A stretch of DNA of 64,000 bases from Beaufortia kweichowensis (GCA_019155185.1 CM032802.1:4192501-4256500), one strand, 5' to 3'. Positions 13,116-26,312 are shown, numbered from the stretch's first letter. Notes: a model not told the origin generated them from the letters alone. Program-made: numbers and translations.

Positions 13116-16100
13116 TAATGTTCACATTCTCAACAGGTGTGAAGTATTCTTGAAGAATTCTCACATGGAAGTGCAGCTGTGGAAACATCATGAAATTTTA
13201 CACATTCATTATTGTTCCACTTTCGTTTCTTTATCCATCTTTAGATTTGTTGCCAGCATGCACCCATCACAATAACTGTCGACTACTTAAAAATACAATT
13301 AACACTTCAGTATGACTACACAATGCTTATTTTGCTTTTTAACCACCTTCTTCCCTCACAACTACTTTGTATTACTATAAATTGTTTAATAAATGTTTAA
13401 AATGGCTGTGCATAAGTGCCTTTTGCTGTCAGGAAATGGCTTTTAAGGCTAAGTGCATTGGCACTTTCAATGGCACTATACTGATTTACAATCTGTTAAC
13501 AGTAACCCTCAATACCCCAAATCAACAAACAAGATGAAAGTAATAACATGCAACAATTAGTCATGTAAAATAATAAGAAAAACACATATTTAAGTATTTA
13601 TTATTTTTCATGTTGGATAATATGCAACATATGCCATGACACCTACTGTATAAGGGTGGGACCTCCTTCATTTTGTACAGCTGCCATTGAATGCTTAAAA
13701 ATAAGATTAATAATATTAATAAAACTACTTATTATTTACATTTTCTCAGAAAATGTCTGTGCAAAAATCACTGCCACTATGCTGGTATGTTAAGAAAGTA
13801 ATAGCTCACATTGTGCAACTTGTTGAGGAAAGGTGTGTTATGATGTTCATAGCGCAGACAGCAGGGGTCGAGTTATGCACCCGAGTTTGGTACTTTGGTT
13901 TTTTGAACCAATAAATAACAATAGACTAAGTGAGCGCCACTATTTGAAATGAGGCATGCACCAACTGCAGACATAAGTATAGAGGGATGAGAAAAAAAAA
14001 GGGAAGTCACGAAGACAGATAAGAAAAATCTTCTGGGAAAAGCAGCTCTGAGTCAAAGCGAAATATGTGTGCGTCATATAAAGAGCAGCTTTGTTTCATC
14101 TGTACATACGCCCTATGTACAAAGAGCAATTAGACACATTTACACACACATACATTCTCACACGCATTTACATGTAGACACACATGTGTTTGAAGAGAGA
14201 ATTATTTAAACAAAGCACATGTGTGTGTGGGCACACACACAAAAGCAGCTTGTCGCATGTTCTTTCTTCTAACCAATTGCTCTTTTTCTGGTTTTCAAAG
14301 AAACACTTAAACGTCACATCGGCTGAAAACACACAGCTTTTCCCCCAGTACCATCCTTGGATTTATGGGGAAGAAAAATCTCAACATGAGAAAAGTCGTC
14401 TGTGCGCAGAAATCAATCGGACACTTTAACAGCTGAGGCATGAGACCTCCAGCTGTTATCCTCAAACTACGGAAAAAAACACACCGCTCAAGATACATTT
14501 GAAAGAGAGATGCTGTCAGGATAAAAAGCAGCATTTCTCTGGCGATTCTGCGTATCGGTTTCGTTATCCGCTGACAATCTAAAACAAGAGTCTCACGTAT
14601 TAAATATTTTATGTTGGTCTCCATGCTTTGGACTTGTTCCAAGCTTTCTTAAGATGGATCTGACACATGAAAAGAAAAGTGCTTTTATTTTTTTTATTGC
14701 AGAGATCAATGCGTGTATATCAAACTCAATGCTAAAGTTATCTGCTAATGGTATGTGTGTGTTTGTGCTCTTGTTGTTTGGTGAGTTTTAGAGATCTGAA
14801 AGATCTGAAGATTGAATTATTGATCGTGTCTCTTCAGAGATGGTCAGTGTTCAGAAACATCTAAGGTGCTGTGCTTACATCTCTCCTTAATATGTTTGTC
14901 CAGATATCTCCAAGTCTACATCCTCGCTTGACTTTACTCATCTTTGTCTGTTTGGCTGTTTGGACTGAAATATTGCACTGCTTACTGCACATTAAAAAAA
15001 TAGATAATTTGTATTCTAAATTCTTCTACATGATACTGAACTACAGTATATTACTTGGTAAAAGAATAGCTGTTTAAATGATTAAGCAAGGAATCACTTA
15101 TACAGCCAGCCAGTTGTTTTTTACAGAATAACCCCCAAAAGAGTGATCAATTTACTAGCTTATACGTAACTAATACAAAAATTCAGCAAAAAAAAAAAAA
15201 GAGTTTCCTTTCAGCTTTAAACAAACACACAATTTGAAATAATCATTTGTATTATAATCCCATATATGTTATTATTTAGGCATGATGCCGTTTGTAATAT
15301 TGCTTTTGCCAAAATATCATAAGCCACTCAATGTTGTGGGTTGTAAAAATCAAGACACTAACTGACATCAAATATACAGAAAGCTTCGTTATTAACAGCA
15401 TATTTGTACCATGCTGTAAAATTAATATATATTAACATTTTAAGTAAAGAAGGATTACATGATAGTATGTTTTTTTTCTAAATGAGAGAGGATGGAGGAA
15501 GAGGTGTGAGGAGACGACAGACAGTAGTGAGAGGTGTTAATGTAATTTTTGTTCCTCACGGCAGTGCACCAGAGAGACACATGGGACAGGGGAGACCGGT
15601 TTTGTAATTTCTTGTTCCTGTATGACTCACAGGCCAAACAGCAGGTGTGTTAAGTCAACAGAAGCAACACGTCCACTTCTGTGTGTGTGTCACGCATATC
15701 CCATCATCCTCTACTGTGCACCCTATGCATTTTCACTGCAGGGTAAAGGGTTTGATCACGAGAGCAGCAGCTGGCTACTGGATGAAGACTGGTCGTGTTA
15801 TGATAGAGGGAGGGTTTTCTTATATAACTGTTACAGCTCAAAAAAAAAAAAAGTAAAATAAAAACAATACATAAATAGCCCATGTTGTAATTACTGCCTC
15901 CCTCCAGCTGTATGAGTCACAAACATGTGTCTGTACACATGTCTGCCTCCAACTACAATAGCGTGACCTTTCACAGCTCGTATTATTCAAACCTATTACC
16001 TTTTGGACAGCTAAAGATGAATACAAACAATAAAACAAAAACATAAATACACATTATATCTATGATCTAGATTTATGGTGTACTTCTAAAACTTAACAGA

Positions 16101-16456
16101 AATACTTCTGAAACTCAACAGAAGACACACATGAGGTGTTAGGATCTTCTCAGAAGACACATCTGAAAAGCAGGTCTTAGGTTTGCTTTCCATTAAATCG
16201 TATTGCTGTCAGGAAAAACAATCGAGATATCAAAGAGATCTCACTTCTGACTTTTCTTCCACATGGGTTGACTTGCATTGAAAAAACTGTAGGATCAAAC
16301 TGAGGATTCTTGTACCAACAATAACTGACAGCAGATGATTCATCTGACATTTATCTTCCAGCTTCAGTCATCTCCCTTTTGACTCGAGTCAAGCGTTTAT
16401 TGTCTGCTTTGACTTGAAAAAATACTTTTTTTTAATTTAATTTTGCAACAAGTACA
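13116..16456. other. Gene desert block
   Basis: No exon recognised. A 111-codon open frame on the minus strand at 14307-14642 has no recognisable domain and no supporting splice structure, so it was not called. A-runs at about 15189 and 15840 may mark old retroposon tails. Confidence 0.6.
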
Positions 16457-16582
16457 TTCACGCATTTTGCAGATGCTTTTAACCCAAATAAATTACAGTG
16501 TACTCAAGGTATATATTTATTGTGTGTTCCCTGAGATTTACACCCACTGCAAAAGAAATGCTCTATCAATTGAGTTCAAACG
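16457..16582 (-). mobile_element. tRNA-derived SINE
   Basis: On the minus strand it reads from a degenerate tRNA-like head (AACTCAATTGATAGAGCAT, an A-box-like segment) to a tail equivalent to GTTAAAAGCATCTGCAAAATG. The TGTGTGTTCCCTGAGATTTA segment on the plus strand marks the B-box region. Diverged and not a functional tRNA. Confidence 0.7.
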
Positions 16583-17364
16583 CACTCCAGCATTACACTC
16601 ACATAAATATTCTGTTTCTAATGCTGCTTCCTTTTAACGCTTGATTTAGATGACAGTTGACTTCACGGTACCGAGTACCCTAACAACCAAAACATTTTAT
16701 CATCTTATAATGTAAAATTCAAAAAGAAATGTTGTCAACTGTCAGGTGCAAATCATATATATCTGATCGAATATAAAAGAACACAAACAACACAATCTGA
16801 TGTAGCATTGTTCTTTTCTGTAGCACAGAACTTAAGCATCAAAGTGTAATTCCTAAGGGTTAAAGGTTTGTTCAAATCCTTAGTGATACAGACACTACTG
16901 TAAATTAGCAGTTGGCAGTCATTATAATTTTACATTCATCATTTCACAATGATGATTACCAGTTACCATTGTTTAGGTTAGATGGGGTGACGGGGCGCTT
17001 GACAGTCTTCAGTGATAAAGACGGGCTGGACTGACACTTTGTACTGCGTGTGTTAACTGACAGGCATTGTTTCAGTAATCCTTTCAGAAAATGTTTTGAA
17101 TTAACAGAATAAAGTCTTCTGTAGGAAATAGCACAGGCTGAAAATTACAGCCTCTTTTACACATTTATTCATTCAGCAAGTGAAATAATCCAAACGGACC
17201 TACAAAGAAGGACTGTGGCATTAAGATCCATCCTAAGGGGTAAATAAGACGAAAAGTGATTTAATACTGTACAAAGATCTAAGATTGTTTACAAAAAAAC
17301 AGGCTAGAATAGAGATGAAATATATACATTAACTTAGATACATTTAACAGTCCTCCTTGTCGGT

Positions 17365-17440
17365 TTGGGTGTTCTTTGGTAATCAAACCCATGACCTTGC
17401 CATTTTTAGCACCATGCTTTACCATTTAAGTCAGAGGAAC
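17365..17440 (-). mobile_element. tRNA-derived SINE, head fragment
   Basis: The minus strand contains GGTCATGGGTTTGATTACC, the B-box of the same SINE type, preceded by a degenerate A-box region (TTAAATGGTAAAGCATGG). The 3' tail is not recognisable, so only the tRNA-like head remains. Confidence 0.6.
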
Positions 17441-17528
17441 ACTAAACACATGAAATTTAGTAATAGTTAAAATGTATAGATTTTTTATTTTTAAATATAC
17501 ACACAGTTGATGCTTAGGATTCAGGTAA

Positions 17529-17729
17529 GTGCTTGTGGAAACATTGAGCTTTTTTCAGACGTTTCTTGAAAACTGTGAAGGATTTGGCTGTTTGTGTAGG
17601 GCTCCATACATTATTCCACCAGCGGGAACAGTGAAAAAGAAGGTTTGCGAAAATGATTTTGTGCCTTTAGAGATGATACAAAGAGACGTCACTCACCCAC
17701 CGGATGCAGGCTTCCTTGCTCTAGCTTAA
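17529..17729 (+). repeat. Dispersed repeat fragment around AGACGTTTCTTGAAAACTG
   Basis: The segment AGACGTTTCTTGAAAACTG, ATTCCACCAGCGGGAACAGT, GAAAATGATTTTGTGCCTTT resembles a repeat I recall as common in cyprinid genomes and transcripts. The 66-codon open frame over it has no domain I recognise and is better read as a repeat fragment than as a gene. Confidence 0.4.
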
Positions 17730-18292
17730 AATGATTTGCCTTTTATATTTCTGAAGGACTTTAAAAATGCCACATACACACACATGCACATTAAATGTCT
17801 ATAACATTAGAACCTGCTGTGTGCCGTTTAGTTTGTAAGAGATTAAATCGATAAGACACAAACAATCTCTACACAAAGAATGAAGGCAAAAGAACTGTAC
17901 GAGAATATTGAGTTGAACTCTGAAGAAAATATTGAGTTGAAAAATATTACTGGCTCTATTTCAAACCGTAGTGAGATTTCTTGCTGACTGCTGCCTACAC
18001 ATACAACTGCCTTCTACAACAGCATCCTCATTAAACCTCAGAAAAGACAAGACACAGACTGATTCTCTTCTCACATATAACACAAAGACATACATCACAA
18101 CTGATTTTAAAAGAATTTGTTGTTGGCATGTTGGTTACCAAATAAGCAAAATAATACATAAATATTGTGTTAAGTAGTTAATTATTAATTTGACTGATCT
18201 TTCTTTATCAATATTTTATTTTTTATAAAGAACTAGAAGTGTATTTCTCCTTCTCAACCTTCCTTTTTCATTTACTCTTTTATAATGAATTA

Positions 18293-18844
18293 GGCAATTC
18301 CAGTGTTATGGATATATATTTTTTGTCAAAACATATTGAACCACCTGCTGATTTTTTAATAAAGCCCTGTTGATAGAATCCAGACATTAAAAATATTAGT
18401 TTTTGCATAAGTTATCTATTTAAAAGATAGAAATATACATGCGTTATGAATGTGTCTAAAAAGGACTCACATTTTTGAGACAACTTACTTTGTAGGATTT
18501 CTGTGAATTAAAATGCCAGAAACCAGAAGCAATAATACCCAACAAATGGAGAAGATATGACTCTTCAAAGAATATAAGTTATTTTAATTTTTATTTACCT
18601 ATTTATGAGGAATACATATGAGGAATATATATAGACTGTTATGGATGTGACATTTCTAAAAATAGCACTTTACCTGACTATGAAAAATCATTTTTTTAAA
18701 CATAAAAATGCTTTAAAAACTGAAAGAGACCTCACAGAGGTATTTAAACCACCAGATATTGACATCTTAGCAATCAGTATGGTGAAAAGTACATTTATTT
18801 TTCTCAACCTTCCCTTTGCTTCATTAATTATATTAAAATGAATT
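18293..18844 (+). mobile_element. Dispersed TIR element, copy 3 (family A), flanked by a direct repeat
   Basis: Shares with copy 1 the start GGCAATTCCAGTGTTATGG, the AGAAACCAGAAGCAATAATA... block near 18518 (cited here in part), the segment TTATGGATGTGACATTTCTA at about 18638 and the AGAGACCTCACA segment. Its left flank (18243-18291) and its right end (18797-18844) are similar to each other over about 48 bases, both containing CTCAACCTTCC and ending AATGAATT. The other copies do not show that duplication. Confidence 0.7.
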
Positions 18845-19396
18845 GGTACTGAATTTTTTGCAATACACATTGATTTTTCTGCAAAGCGTGCAGTAAATCT
18901 TACATTTTGTACAGCTCACTATATTTTGGTACAAAGCCTTTCTCTTGTAAAGTAGATGCATTGAAACTAATACTTTCTCTGGTTTTCTTCACTATACAAA
19001 GACACGAGTTGGTAGGGTAGTTTTTGTGGGATTGATTAACTGATTGTTGGGTTAGTTTAATAGCTGACAGCTTGACTGCCCACACAGGCATGGTTTAACA
19101 AGCTCGGCAGCAGGGCTCAAACCCTGGCCTTCTTTAAGTCTTGTTAGACTGGTTAACAGTCATTAGTGCACTGTTAATTGCTCCTGCACAGTGCCAGTCC
19201 ACGGTGGGCAGCAGTGCATACCGAATCACTTTTCTGAAAACAGACAGAGCTCTCTCTAAACAGAAGAAACACACACAGATACGCTTCTGTTTGTCGCTAA
19301 TCTTATGTGCTACAGTAAGCAAATGATTTTAAACTACCTGTCACTTCAAACAACTTTTATTTTCTGTTTAAGCTTAAAATAACCAAAAAACATGGA

Positions 19397-19526
19397 CATT
19401 TATATATTTAGGAGAAGCTTTTATCCAAAGCACATTCGACAAATAATTTTATTGGTATGTGTGTTCCATGTGATCAAACCGACAACCTTTATGTTGCAAA
19501 CACAATATTCTAGATTCAGAATTCAA
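19397..19526 (-). mobile_element. tRNA-derived SINE
   Basis: On the plus strand it begins with the tail complement TTTAGGAGAAGCTTTTATCC followed by AAAGCACATTCGACAA, then GTATGTGTGTTCCATGTGAT and CAAACCGACAACCTTTATG, the inverse of the B-box region. Same family as the copies at 40726 and 61322. Confidence 0.75.
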
Positions 19527-20449
19527 ACATCCATTTAAATACAAATCATTTAACCTGGTGATCAATCAATACATTGATTTACAGACAAAACAGTATATAC
19601 AAATCGACACACACAAATAGGTCACGCTTGCTCAATTTACAAAGAGCTGCGATGGGTCAAGTCTCTCTCACCAGACCAAGATCAATTTTCAACATCTGTC
19701 ACCTTCCATTAAACCACTACTGCATCACAAACATGCACACAAACACACACACACATTTGTGCTGTCAATCTGACACAACTAGCAGAGCAAGGCACACAGG
19801 ACACTAATGACACGTTTACAAATCAAGGTCGACTTCCTTTCTCTGAGAGCATGCTGGTGAATACAAACGCATGTTAATGAAAAAACTATGTTTCATTTAG
19901 CTTCTTCATAGTTCTAATTGATAAGCTCTTTTATGTAATGTTACAGCTTTGCTCCATTGATTTCCCATCACTATCAGAATAAGAAAATGCTTGTTGAAAT
20001 ACAATGCAGTCAACCACTGCTGGACCAACCACTTAACTGTGGTGGCTGGTTTTTAGATGATGTTTCTAAGTTGGTTAACTGTACGTAACTGACCAGCTGG
20101 TGGGGAACAGGTTGGGGGAATTGGGGAAAGGTTCTTTTTACTTTGACTAGACAACAGTAAGGTTGCCAACACAATGGCAAAGACAAATTTCTTGTTTGTA
20201 ATGTTTAAAGAGGCTGCCTTTGATTACATTGTCAAAACAATAGCACTGCATCAAAAAGATAACCTGCAATTTATGAAATATCTCCATTCTTAGGACCGCA
20301 ACATCCTTTCATGACACTACAAAGAAATATAAATAAAACATTTTGGCTTTGAATCATTTTGGTACAACTGTTGTTTTTTAAACATGACCCCCGCTCCTGT
20401 AAGCCAGCCAATCAAACTGGAAATGGTTAAAGCTTATAGGAATCATTGG

Positions 20450-20590
20450 TCGATATTACCAACATTCTCCAAAATATCTTCTTTTGTGTTCTGCAATAGA
20501 AAGAAAATGACACAGGTTTGAAATTACATGCGGGTAAAGAAAAAAAAAGTGATAAAGGTTTGGAATTAGGGTAAATAAATGATTTTAAAT
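20450..20590. mobile_element. Right half of a palindromic MITE
   Basis: Contains ACCAACATTCTCCAAAATAT, CTTCTTTTGTGTTCTGCAAT and GACACAGGTTTGAAATTACA, matching the right half of the family seen at 50825-51098. The left arm is not visible. Confidence 0.6.
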
Positions 20591-21689
20591 GACGGTTTAT
20601 TCTTACTGGTCAAGCAAGTTACACAGGTCAAGTGACCAGCTATTAAGGTCACTTCAGCAAACAATTATAAAAACTCACGAGTATTAAAATGTATAAAATG
20701 TTTCCTCTGAGAACTGCTCTTTATGGACGCCCTAACTATGCAAGCTGCCTGACTCTTTGAAGTCATGTCAACATATTCTTAATTGGAGACTTTCATTAGG
20801 TCTTGTTGAATAGGAACCGGTCGACTGTTATAAACAGAGGAAACTCCCATTAACTAAAGCAGAAGGAAAAACACTTTAAATGAAAGTACTGAAAAAGCTC
20901 AAAATAATGCTCTTGCCTGCTTCAGCTGATGATCAAAAGTCCTAGTTAACTCTCTTGTACCTTTGCACACAGACATGCACACACACAGACACAGTAATAA
21001 TGCAGGTGAGCTCCATTTCCATGTAAGCACCAGGCAGTTTAGCTCTGGTTCAGTGCCTGAAATAGCTGCAGCCTCCCTGGAGGCCTGACTCACCCGAGCC
21101 TAACATCTGTAAGCCGGATGACTGTTTGCAGATCAGCTAAGCTCTTAAGTGTGGAGTGAATATTTACTATCGAGCATCTGGGGTGAACCAGCGTCTGGGT
21201 CAGTCGATTCATTTAAGGCACTTTGAATGTTGAAAGTCAACTAAAAGCACCCAGTGTCATTTATAAATGTATTAGAATAGACACGGTGAAGTACGCGTCT
21301 CCCGCATGCTGTCTGTAACTCCTGCTACTCGCTGACAGAGCCGCATGACTCCAACCAATTTACAATGCCAGCAACATTTGGACTTTAATGGCTCATCCAG
21401 CTGAATCAGATTCATGCGGTGTCGTGCAATACTCAAGAGAAAACCAAAATAGTGCAAGAAAAATCATGCTTTGCTCTGGGGAAGTTGGAGAGGAATCGTT
21501 ACAGAATGGTGCTAGAAACAACAAGATCATGGGTTTTTCTTACAAATAAACTATATTAGCTTTACAAATAGTCCAATAATGACAACTGAGATATTCTTGC
21601 ATGCTTTTATAGTCACAAAGATCTAAAGGCTTATAATTACTCCTAATGCTTGAAAACAAATTCATAAGAATATAAAATATATCTTATAA

Positions 21690-21785
21690 AATGGTTAGTG
21701 TCAGTCCTTGATTCTTATTGGTCAATAACTTTGTTTTATTCATGATAAAACACAGTGATCACTAGACAGCACCCTTACAGTAAAC
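21690..21785. repeat. TTGATTCTGATTGGTCAATA repeat, copy 1
   Basis: GGTTAGTGTCAGTCCTTGAT then TCTTATTGGTCAATAAC matches the segments near 32625 and 59472. The short shared core and common AT-rich continuation (GTTTTATTCATGATAAAACA) suggest a dispersed DNA element fragment. Confidence 0.5.
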
Positions 21786-22079
21786 ATGTACAACACATTC
21801 ATCTACTGACATGAGTTCCTGTTTTGTGCTAAAGAAAACAAACACATTTTTATTTAGAATTGTATGTGTAAGTAGTATGTGTCACAGTAATAAAATAAAA
21901 CATTAAGAATAATTATTGTGCAATCTGTCCCATGCGTTTACAGTATATGGTCCCTTAATTCATAAATAACTTATAAGATTCCAAGATCCAGATTGGAGAA
22001 GGCTCAAGTGCACTTGTAACCCCATATCTACATAAGTGCACATACGTGGGCTTATTTGCATGTGTTTTGGGCTTTGCTT

Positions 22080-22080
<1 letters not shown>

Positions 22081-22140
<60 letters not shown>
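22081..22140. repeat. (CT)n microsatellite
   Basis: About 60 bases, pure CT apart from the first few bases. The poly-Leu/Ser and Arg/Glu frames over it are artefacts. Confidence 0.97.
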
Positions 22141-22144
<4 letters not shown>

Positions 22145-22486
22145 TGGAGCTTTTGGTCATGCAGAGAAAATTAGAAATTGCAGTTGTGATCATGAAAGGG
22201 AACTTAATTTAAGCTTAAAACGAAAGCCAATTTTATTGAGCTCGCTGGCGTGAGTGACTCTACTCGTTTTCTTTTATTGGGGGATGCACATTATTAATGG
22301 CGAGGGTATAATTTTGTACTGCAAGTTTTTGATGAGAAATATTTGAGCTCATATTGAAATCTCTGTCTTTCAGTGGCAGACTGTGGTGACTTGGCACAGT
22401 TTAAGGCCTCAAGATCTCTTCTGACACATGTGTCAGATTACTGCAAACCGTTTCACAGAACAGCTCACTGTAATAGAGATATAAGC

Positions 22487-22760
22487 ACAGACAGGCAGAA
22501 TGCAGACAAATTGACAGACAAGCAGAGACACTAAAATACAGCCATATGAACAGGCAGACAGACAAATAAACAGACATGCACACAGACAAACAAAAAGACA
22601 AACAAACAGGCAGACAGAGAGACAAAGAAACAGACATACACACAGACAAGCAGAGACAGACAAATACGCTGGCAGACAGACAGACAGAGACACAGAAATA
22701 AACAGACAGCTATATCAACATAAAACCTACACACATATACATAAAGACAGACACAAAGAC
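22487..22760. repeat. Imperfect (CAGA)n / ACAGACA tract
   Basis: About 270 bases dominated by CAGACA, CAGAGA and ACAAACAGA words in imperfect tandem array, diluted by substitutions towards its right end. On the minus strand it gives Cys/Leu/Ser/Val-rich open frames, which are repeat artefacts. Confidence 0.9.
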
Positions 22761-23113
22761 AAATGGGCATAAGCTTGACAAGACAAATGAAATGAGAGAA
22801 AGAGAACTGAAAGAGTGTACTGTAAAGTACAGTACAGTACAAGTACAGCTGACTCGTTCCTTCAGCTCTAAATCTCAGACCCATTTACTGGTGCTGTGTT
22901 TCCGTGCACAGCTATATATAAAACTCTATATTTCAAGAACTTTTCAGGCTTGAAAGTGGCACAATGCAAAATCAATGTATTTTAGGAAAGTTAAGGGCTA
23001 GTTTTTTTTTTTCTTTCTTTCACTCTCACTTTCCATTTTAACAGATTGTCAATACTTTTTGTAAGAGAGAGGAGCATGTGACTTACGGGAAAATCAAAGT
23101 CATATTTTTACTT

Positions 23114-23141
23114 GCGCGCACACACACACACACACACACAC
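23114..23141. repeat. (CA)n microsatellite after GCGCG
   Basis: Starts as GCGCGCACACA, a alternating purine-pyrimidine tract of about 32 bases in total, then pure CA. Confidence 0.95.
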
Positions 23142-24180
23142 GGTCCCTGGGACACAAATGTAATTAGCATATGTTGACAGGTGTAGCGTCATGATTGATG
23201 GCTGGTCTGTGACACAGTTACATTCTGCTGCCAAATGACAACCTTTAGACCTATGTGCTGAATATACCCAAATGACATGAGAAAGGGATTTGTGTGTCCA
23301 ATCATAAAGTTTATAGTTATGATAGCTTTATAAATTAAACCGTCTACATTTATTACAACCATAAGACTTACTGTAAATGAACCCATCATAACTGAACTAT
23401 TGTCGTGCCTGTAAACATGTTATAGTAGTGTACAGTAATAACACGAGTAAATGTTCCCTGGAGCAGTGAGCAGCTGTTGTCTAAGTCTGCCGATTTCCCA
23501 GCAGGTGATTTTATTAAAGAGTTCAACAGGTATCTCTGTCTTGACAATATTGTTTTATATGAGAAATCAATTTCACTATCCAATCCCATTTCTGTTTTGG
23601 ATGTTTGCAAATGAAGTATTTCTATAAAAAAAAAACAGACAGTGACCTTGTTTGCATTATTGGCGTTTTGTTTCTTACACAGCTGCTCTCATCTCTCTTG
23701 TGTTTTGTGCTGGATGTGAACAGCACTCTAGTTACTCACTGAAATGGATTTTTGGGTAAAAACAGAGCAAGGTGTAACATCCGTAGAGTCCAGGCTATTT
23801 TTGGATGGCTCTGAATCATAGTCGGGGTACAAACTACAAGGTGACAATGCGTTTAGTGATTCAGAAGTGTTGGGTGTGTGTGCTGTTGGGAATTAGGATG
23901 CTGTGTGTACTATAGTTGGCTGGCAGGAGGAAAGTTGTTTTATTTAGAAGTGAGCTGATCCTTAGAAGTGAGCGCACGTTTGTGAATCTATAAATATTAG
24001 CAGCACAGAGATGCTGTAGGGTTGACAGCTCTGTCTTTGATGTGAAGCTTTATGTGATGGAGAGAAACTGTCTCGAGGAGCCAAATGTGCCGAGCATGTT
24101 ACTGATAATAAATGAGAAAACTGTGCAATCCTACCTCAGGTGCCAAACATTAATGTATATAAGTGTATAAAATGTTTAGG

Positions 24181-24184
<4 letters not shown>

Positions 24185-24218
<34 letters not shown>

Positions 24219-24219
24219 C
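24185..24219. repeat. (GT)n microsatellite passing into GA
   Basis: Thirteen GT units followed by GAGAGAGACA. Confidence 0.95.
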
Positions 24220-24404
24220 ACCAGATCACCAGTATCCAATCGCTCGGTTACTGTAAATGTTACTGTAAATAACATTTGAATTATTAAAAAAAAACATTTA
24301 ATACGAGTCATCTAGACTCCAAATTAATGTCTTAATGTGAAATACTAACAGCAGATTACCAAAAATAAAGTCTATTTATGAGGGTACGTGAGATTTAAAA
24401 CATG

Positions 24405-24572
24405 ATTTTGATTTCAAATAAACATCATTTTGTGTTACTTATAAGCCGTTTTCCTCATGGGGACCCAAAAAAGTCCCCACAAAGTCCAAAATTACTGGTA
24501 TTACCATCTTGGAGGGACATTTGATCTCCACACTGTAGGGTTTACCAGGACACACACACACACACACACACA
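24405..24572. repeat. Fish repeat with GGAGGGACATTTGATCTCC arm and CA tail
   Basis: CTCATGGGGACCCAAAAAAG, GTCCCCACAAAGTCC and TTGGAGGGACATTTGATCTC, followed by TAGGGTTTACCAGGA and a CA tract at 24550-24572, resemble the other arm of the repeat class seen at 8164-8450. Confidence 0.55.
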
Positions 24573-25699
24573 TACCTCTCCCGAAGTTCATATAAACTCA
24601 GCTGTGGTAGACAATGACTGCACACTTTCATCCTAGATATTTTAAGAGAGATTATTCTGAAGTCAAATACATTTTCATATTTACTGTGTACCTACTGTGC
24701 ATGCAAAACAGCTTGTTTATTAAGCCATGCCAAAAAACACACTTACGCTTACAAATGAGGGTGGTGTGTGTTTGTTTTGGCACGGATGTGTCAGTATCGT
24801 TCTGCAATCATAAAGCCATGAATGAAAAAAAGAGACATGTCAAAACGCTTAAAATATTAAACACCATTCTGAAACAACTTCCCAAGAAATCCAGCAGTAC
24901 AGATGTTTGTCAGGATACATTACATATTTATATGACAGAGGACATGAGAGTTAAACACATTGTTGTGTTGTCTTGAAGTTCTATCTCTTGTACGATTTTC
25001 ATAATATGATTGTTTTAAGTTTTTTAACGAAGTTTCAGGATGCCACACATCAAAAAAATATCAAAAAATGGATGAGCTAAAATTATATTCCATTATAACT
25101 TCAGTTCTGTTGTCATTCTTGTAAAATTAAATATGGCATCTACTCTAAGTCCTAGTTGTCTTAAGTTACATCTTAAAGGTGAAGCATTTTTATGTAAAAA
25201 TACTTTAAAAATACTGTGCTGATTTATTATGCAGAGGCAAGTATAAGTCAATTATAAGCTAATTCCCACACAAAGTATAAAACACTGAGCGTGTCAATCT
25301 CACGTAACCACTAAAACATCATGGCAGTAAGGATTTTGCATAATAATTCACAAAAGATTTTCAAATAATAATTCGGTAACACAAAAAATGATCATAAACA
25401 TAATTGTGTTCTCTATCTCGCACAAAGAATAATTTTAACATAGGAATCTTTTTTATTTTATTACTTTTTCTGCTGAAATCTGTTAATAACAGCACCGCAT
25501 CACGATTTCCCACATGCATTTTATGTTGTAATTTAAAAACAGAGCAAAATTACAATATTCAGAAAAAAATAAATGGATGTTGTACTTGTTCTTAAATAAC
25601 AAAAATGACAAAAAATATCATTGACTGAAAATTGACGTATAATAAAAATGATGAAATGGTGGAAAAAGAAAGTGTCCATGACTGATCAGATGATGTTTC

Positions 25700-25905
25700 T
25701 CTGCACCCCTGCGATTCCTTCATATGCCACCATGACGACCGTTTCTCAGCAGACTGCTCAATATGAGGCGGCTTCTATAATGAGAAAATAAAGCCTTATT
25801 AAAGGCACGCACAGGTTCGATTGTGCAGCTAATGAGAGGGAAAACGAGTGCTAATTACAGCATGAGGGTTCTCTACCCGTGATGGAGATGGTGCCAGGAG
25901 ACTTT
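25700..25905. other. Candidate conserved noncoding element
   Basis: A repeat-free stretch with AGCTAATGAGAGGGAAAACG, GTGCTAATTACAGCATGAGG and CTATAATGAGAAAATAAAGC. Homeodomain-type TAAT cores are dense and base composition is balanced, in contrast to flanking AT-rich DNA. No open frame of interest. Confidence 0.3.
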
Positions 25906-26312
25906 GATTTTTATACACACGCAAAATGCTATCACACGCACACACAACACAAGGATTAATGCCCACGTCGCCACATCACTAAAGTTCACCGAAGCGGAGA
26001 TGTTTACAACAGTTGAGTTGAAAACGGAAGAGCAAAACAGGAAAACTTAAATGCCATGGTGATAAAATAGCTGTTTAGATGCGAAGGGAACATTGAATGG
26101 CAGTAACTTTGTGAAAATAGCCTTAAATGTCGTTCATATAAGGAAGGAAGGTAAATGATTCAAATCAGCGGGGTGCTGAAAAACAAATGTACAGCAGGAG
26201 ATGGGTAGAACAACGTGCTTTTACAAAATTTGCAAAAGACAGAATTAAGTTCACAAGATTAATGCTGATTTTACTACAATTTAAATTATTAAATTAAGGT
26301 AACTATAATGAA

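Larger units (their letters stand above)
19527..22080. other. Gene desert block
   Basis: No exon recognised. Around 20010-20110 the words CACTGCTGGACCAACCACTT, GTGGTGGCTGG and GACCAGCTGGTGG form a short cluster resembling the ACCAGC-type dispersed repeats of fish. The MITE half at 20450 and a repeat copy at 21690 lie here too. Confidence 0.55.
22195..24404. other. Gene desert block
   Basis: No exon recognised. 22195-22320 has mixed composition with AACTTAATTTAAGCTTAAAA and CACATTATTAATGGCGAGGG and could be a conserved element. 22826-22850 contains GTACAGTACAGTACA, a short local repeat. Confidence 0.55.

Noticed and set aside
14307..14642. 111-codon minus-strand frame
   Set aside because: No domain, no splice signals that join it to other exons, and no recognisable family.
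21960..22253. Frames with runs of Arg-Glu or Ser-Leu
   Set aside because: Translations of the CT microsatellite.
22401..22884. Cys/Leu/Ser/Val-rich minus-strand frames that look like membrane proteins
   Set aside because: They are translations of the CAGA-type simple repeat.
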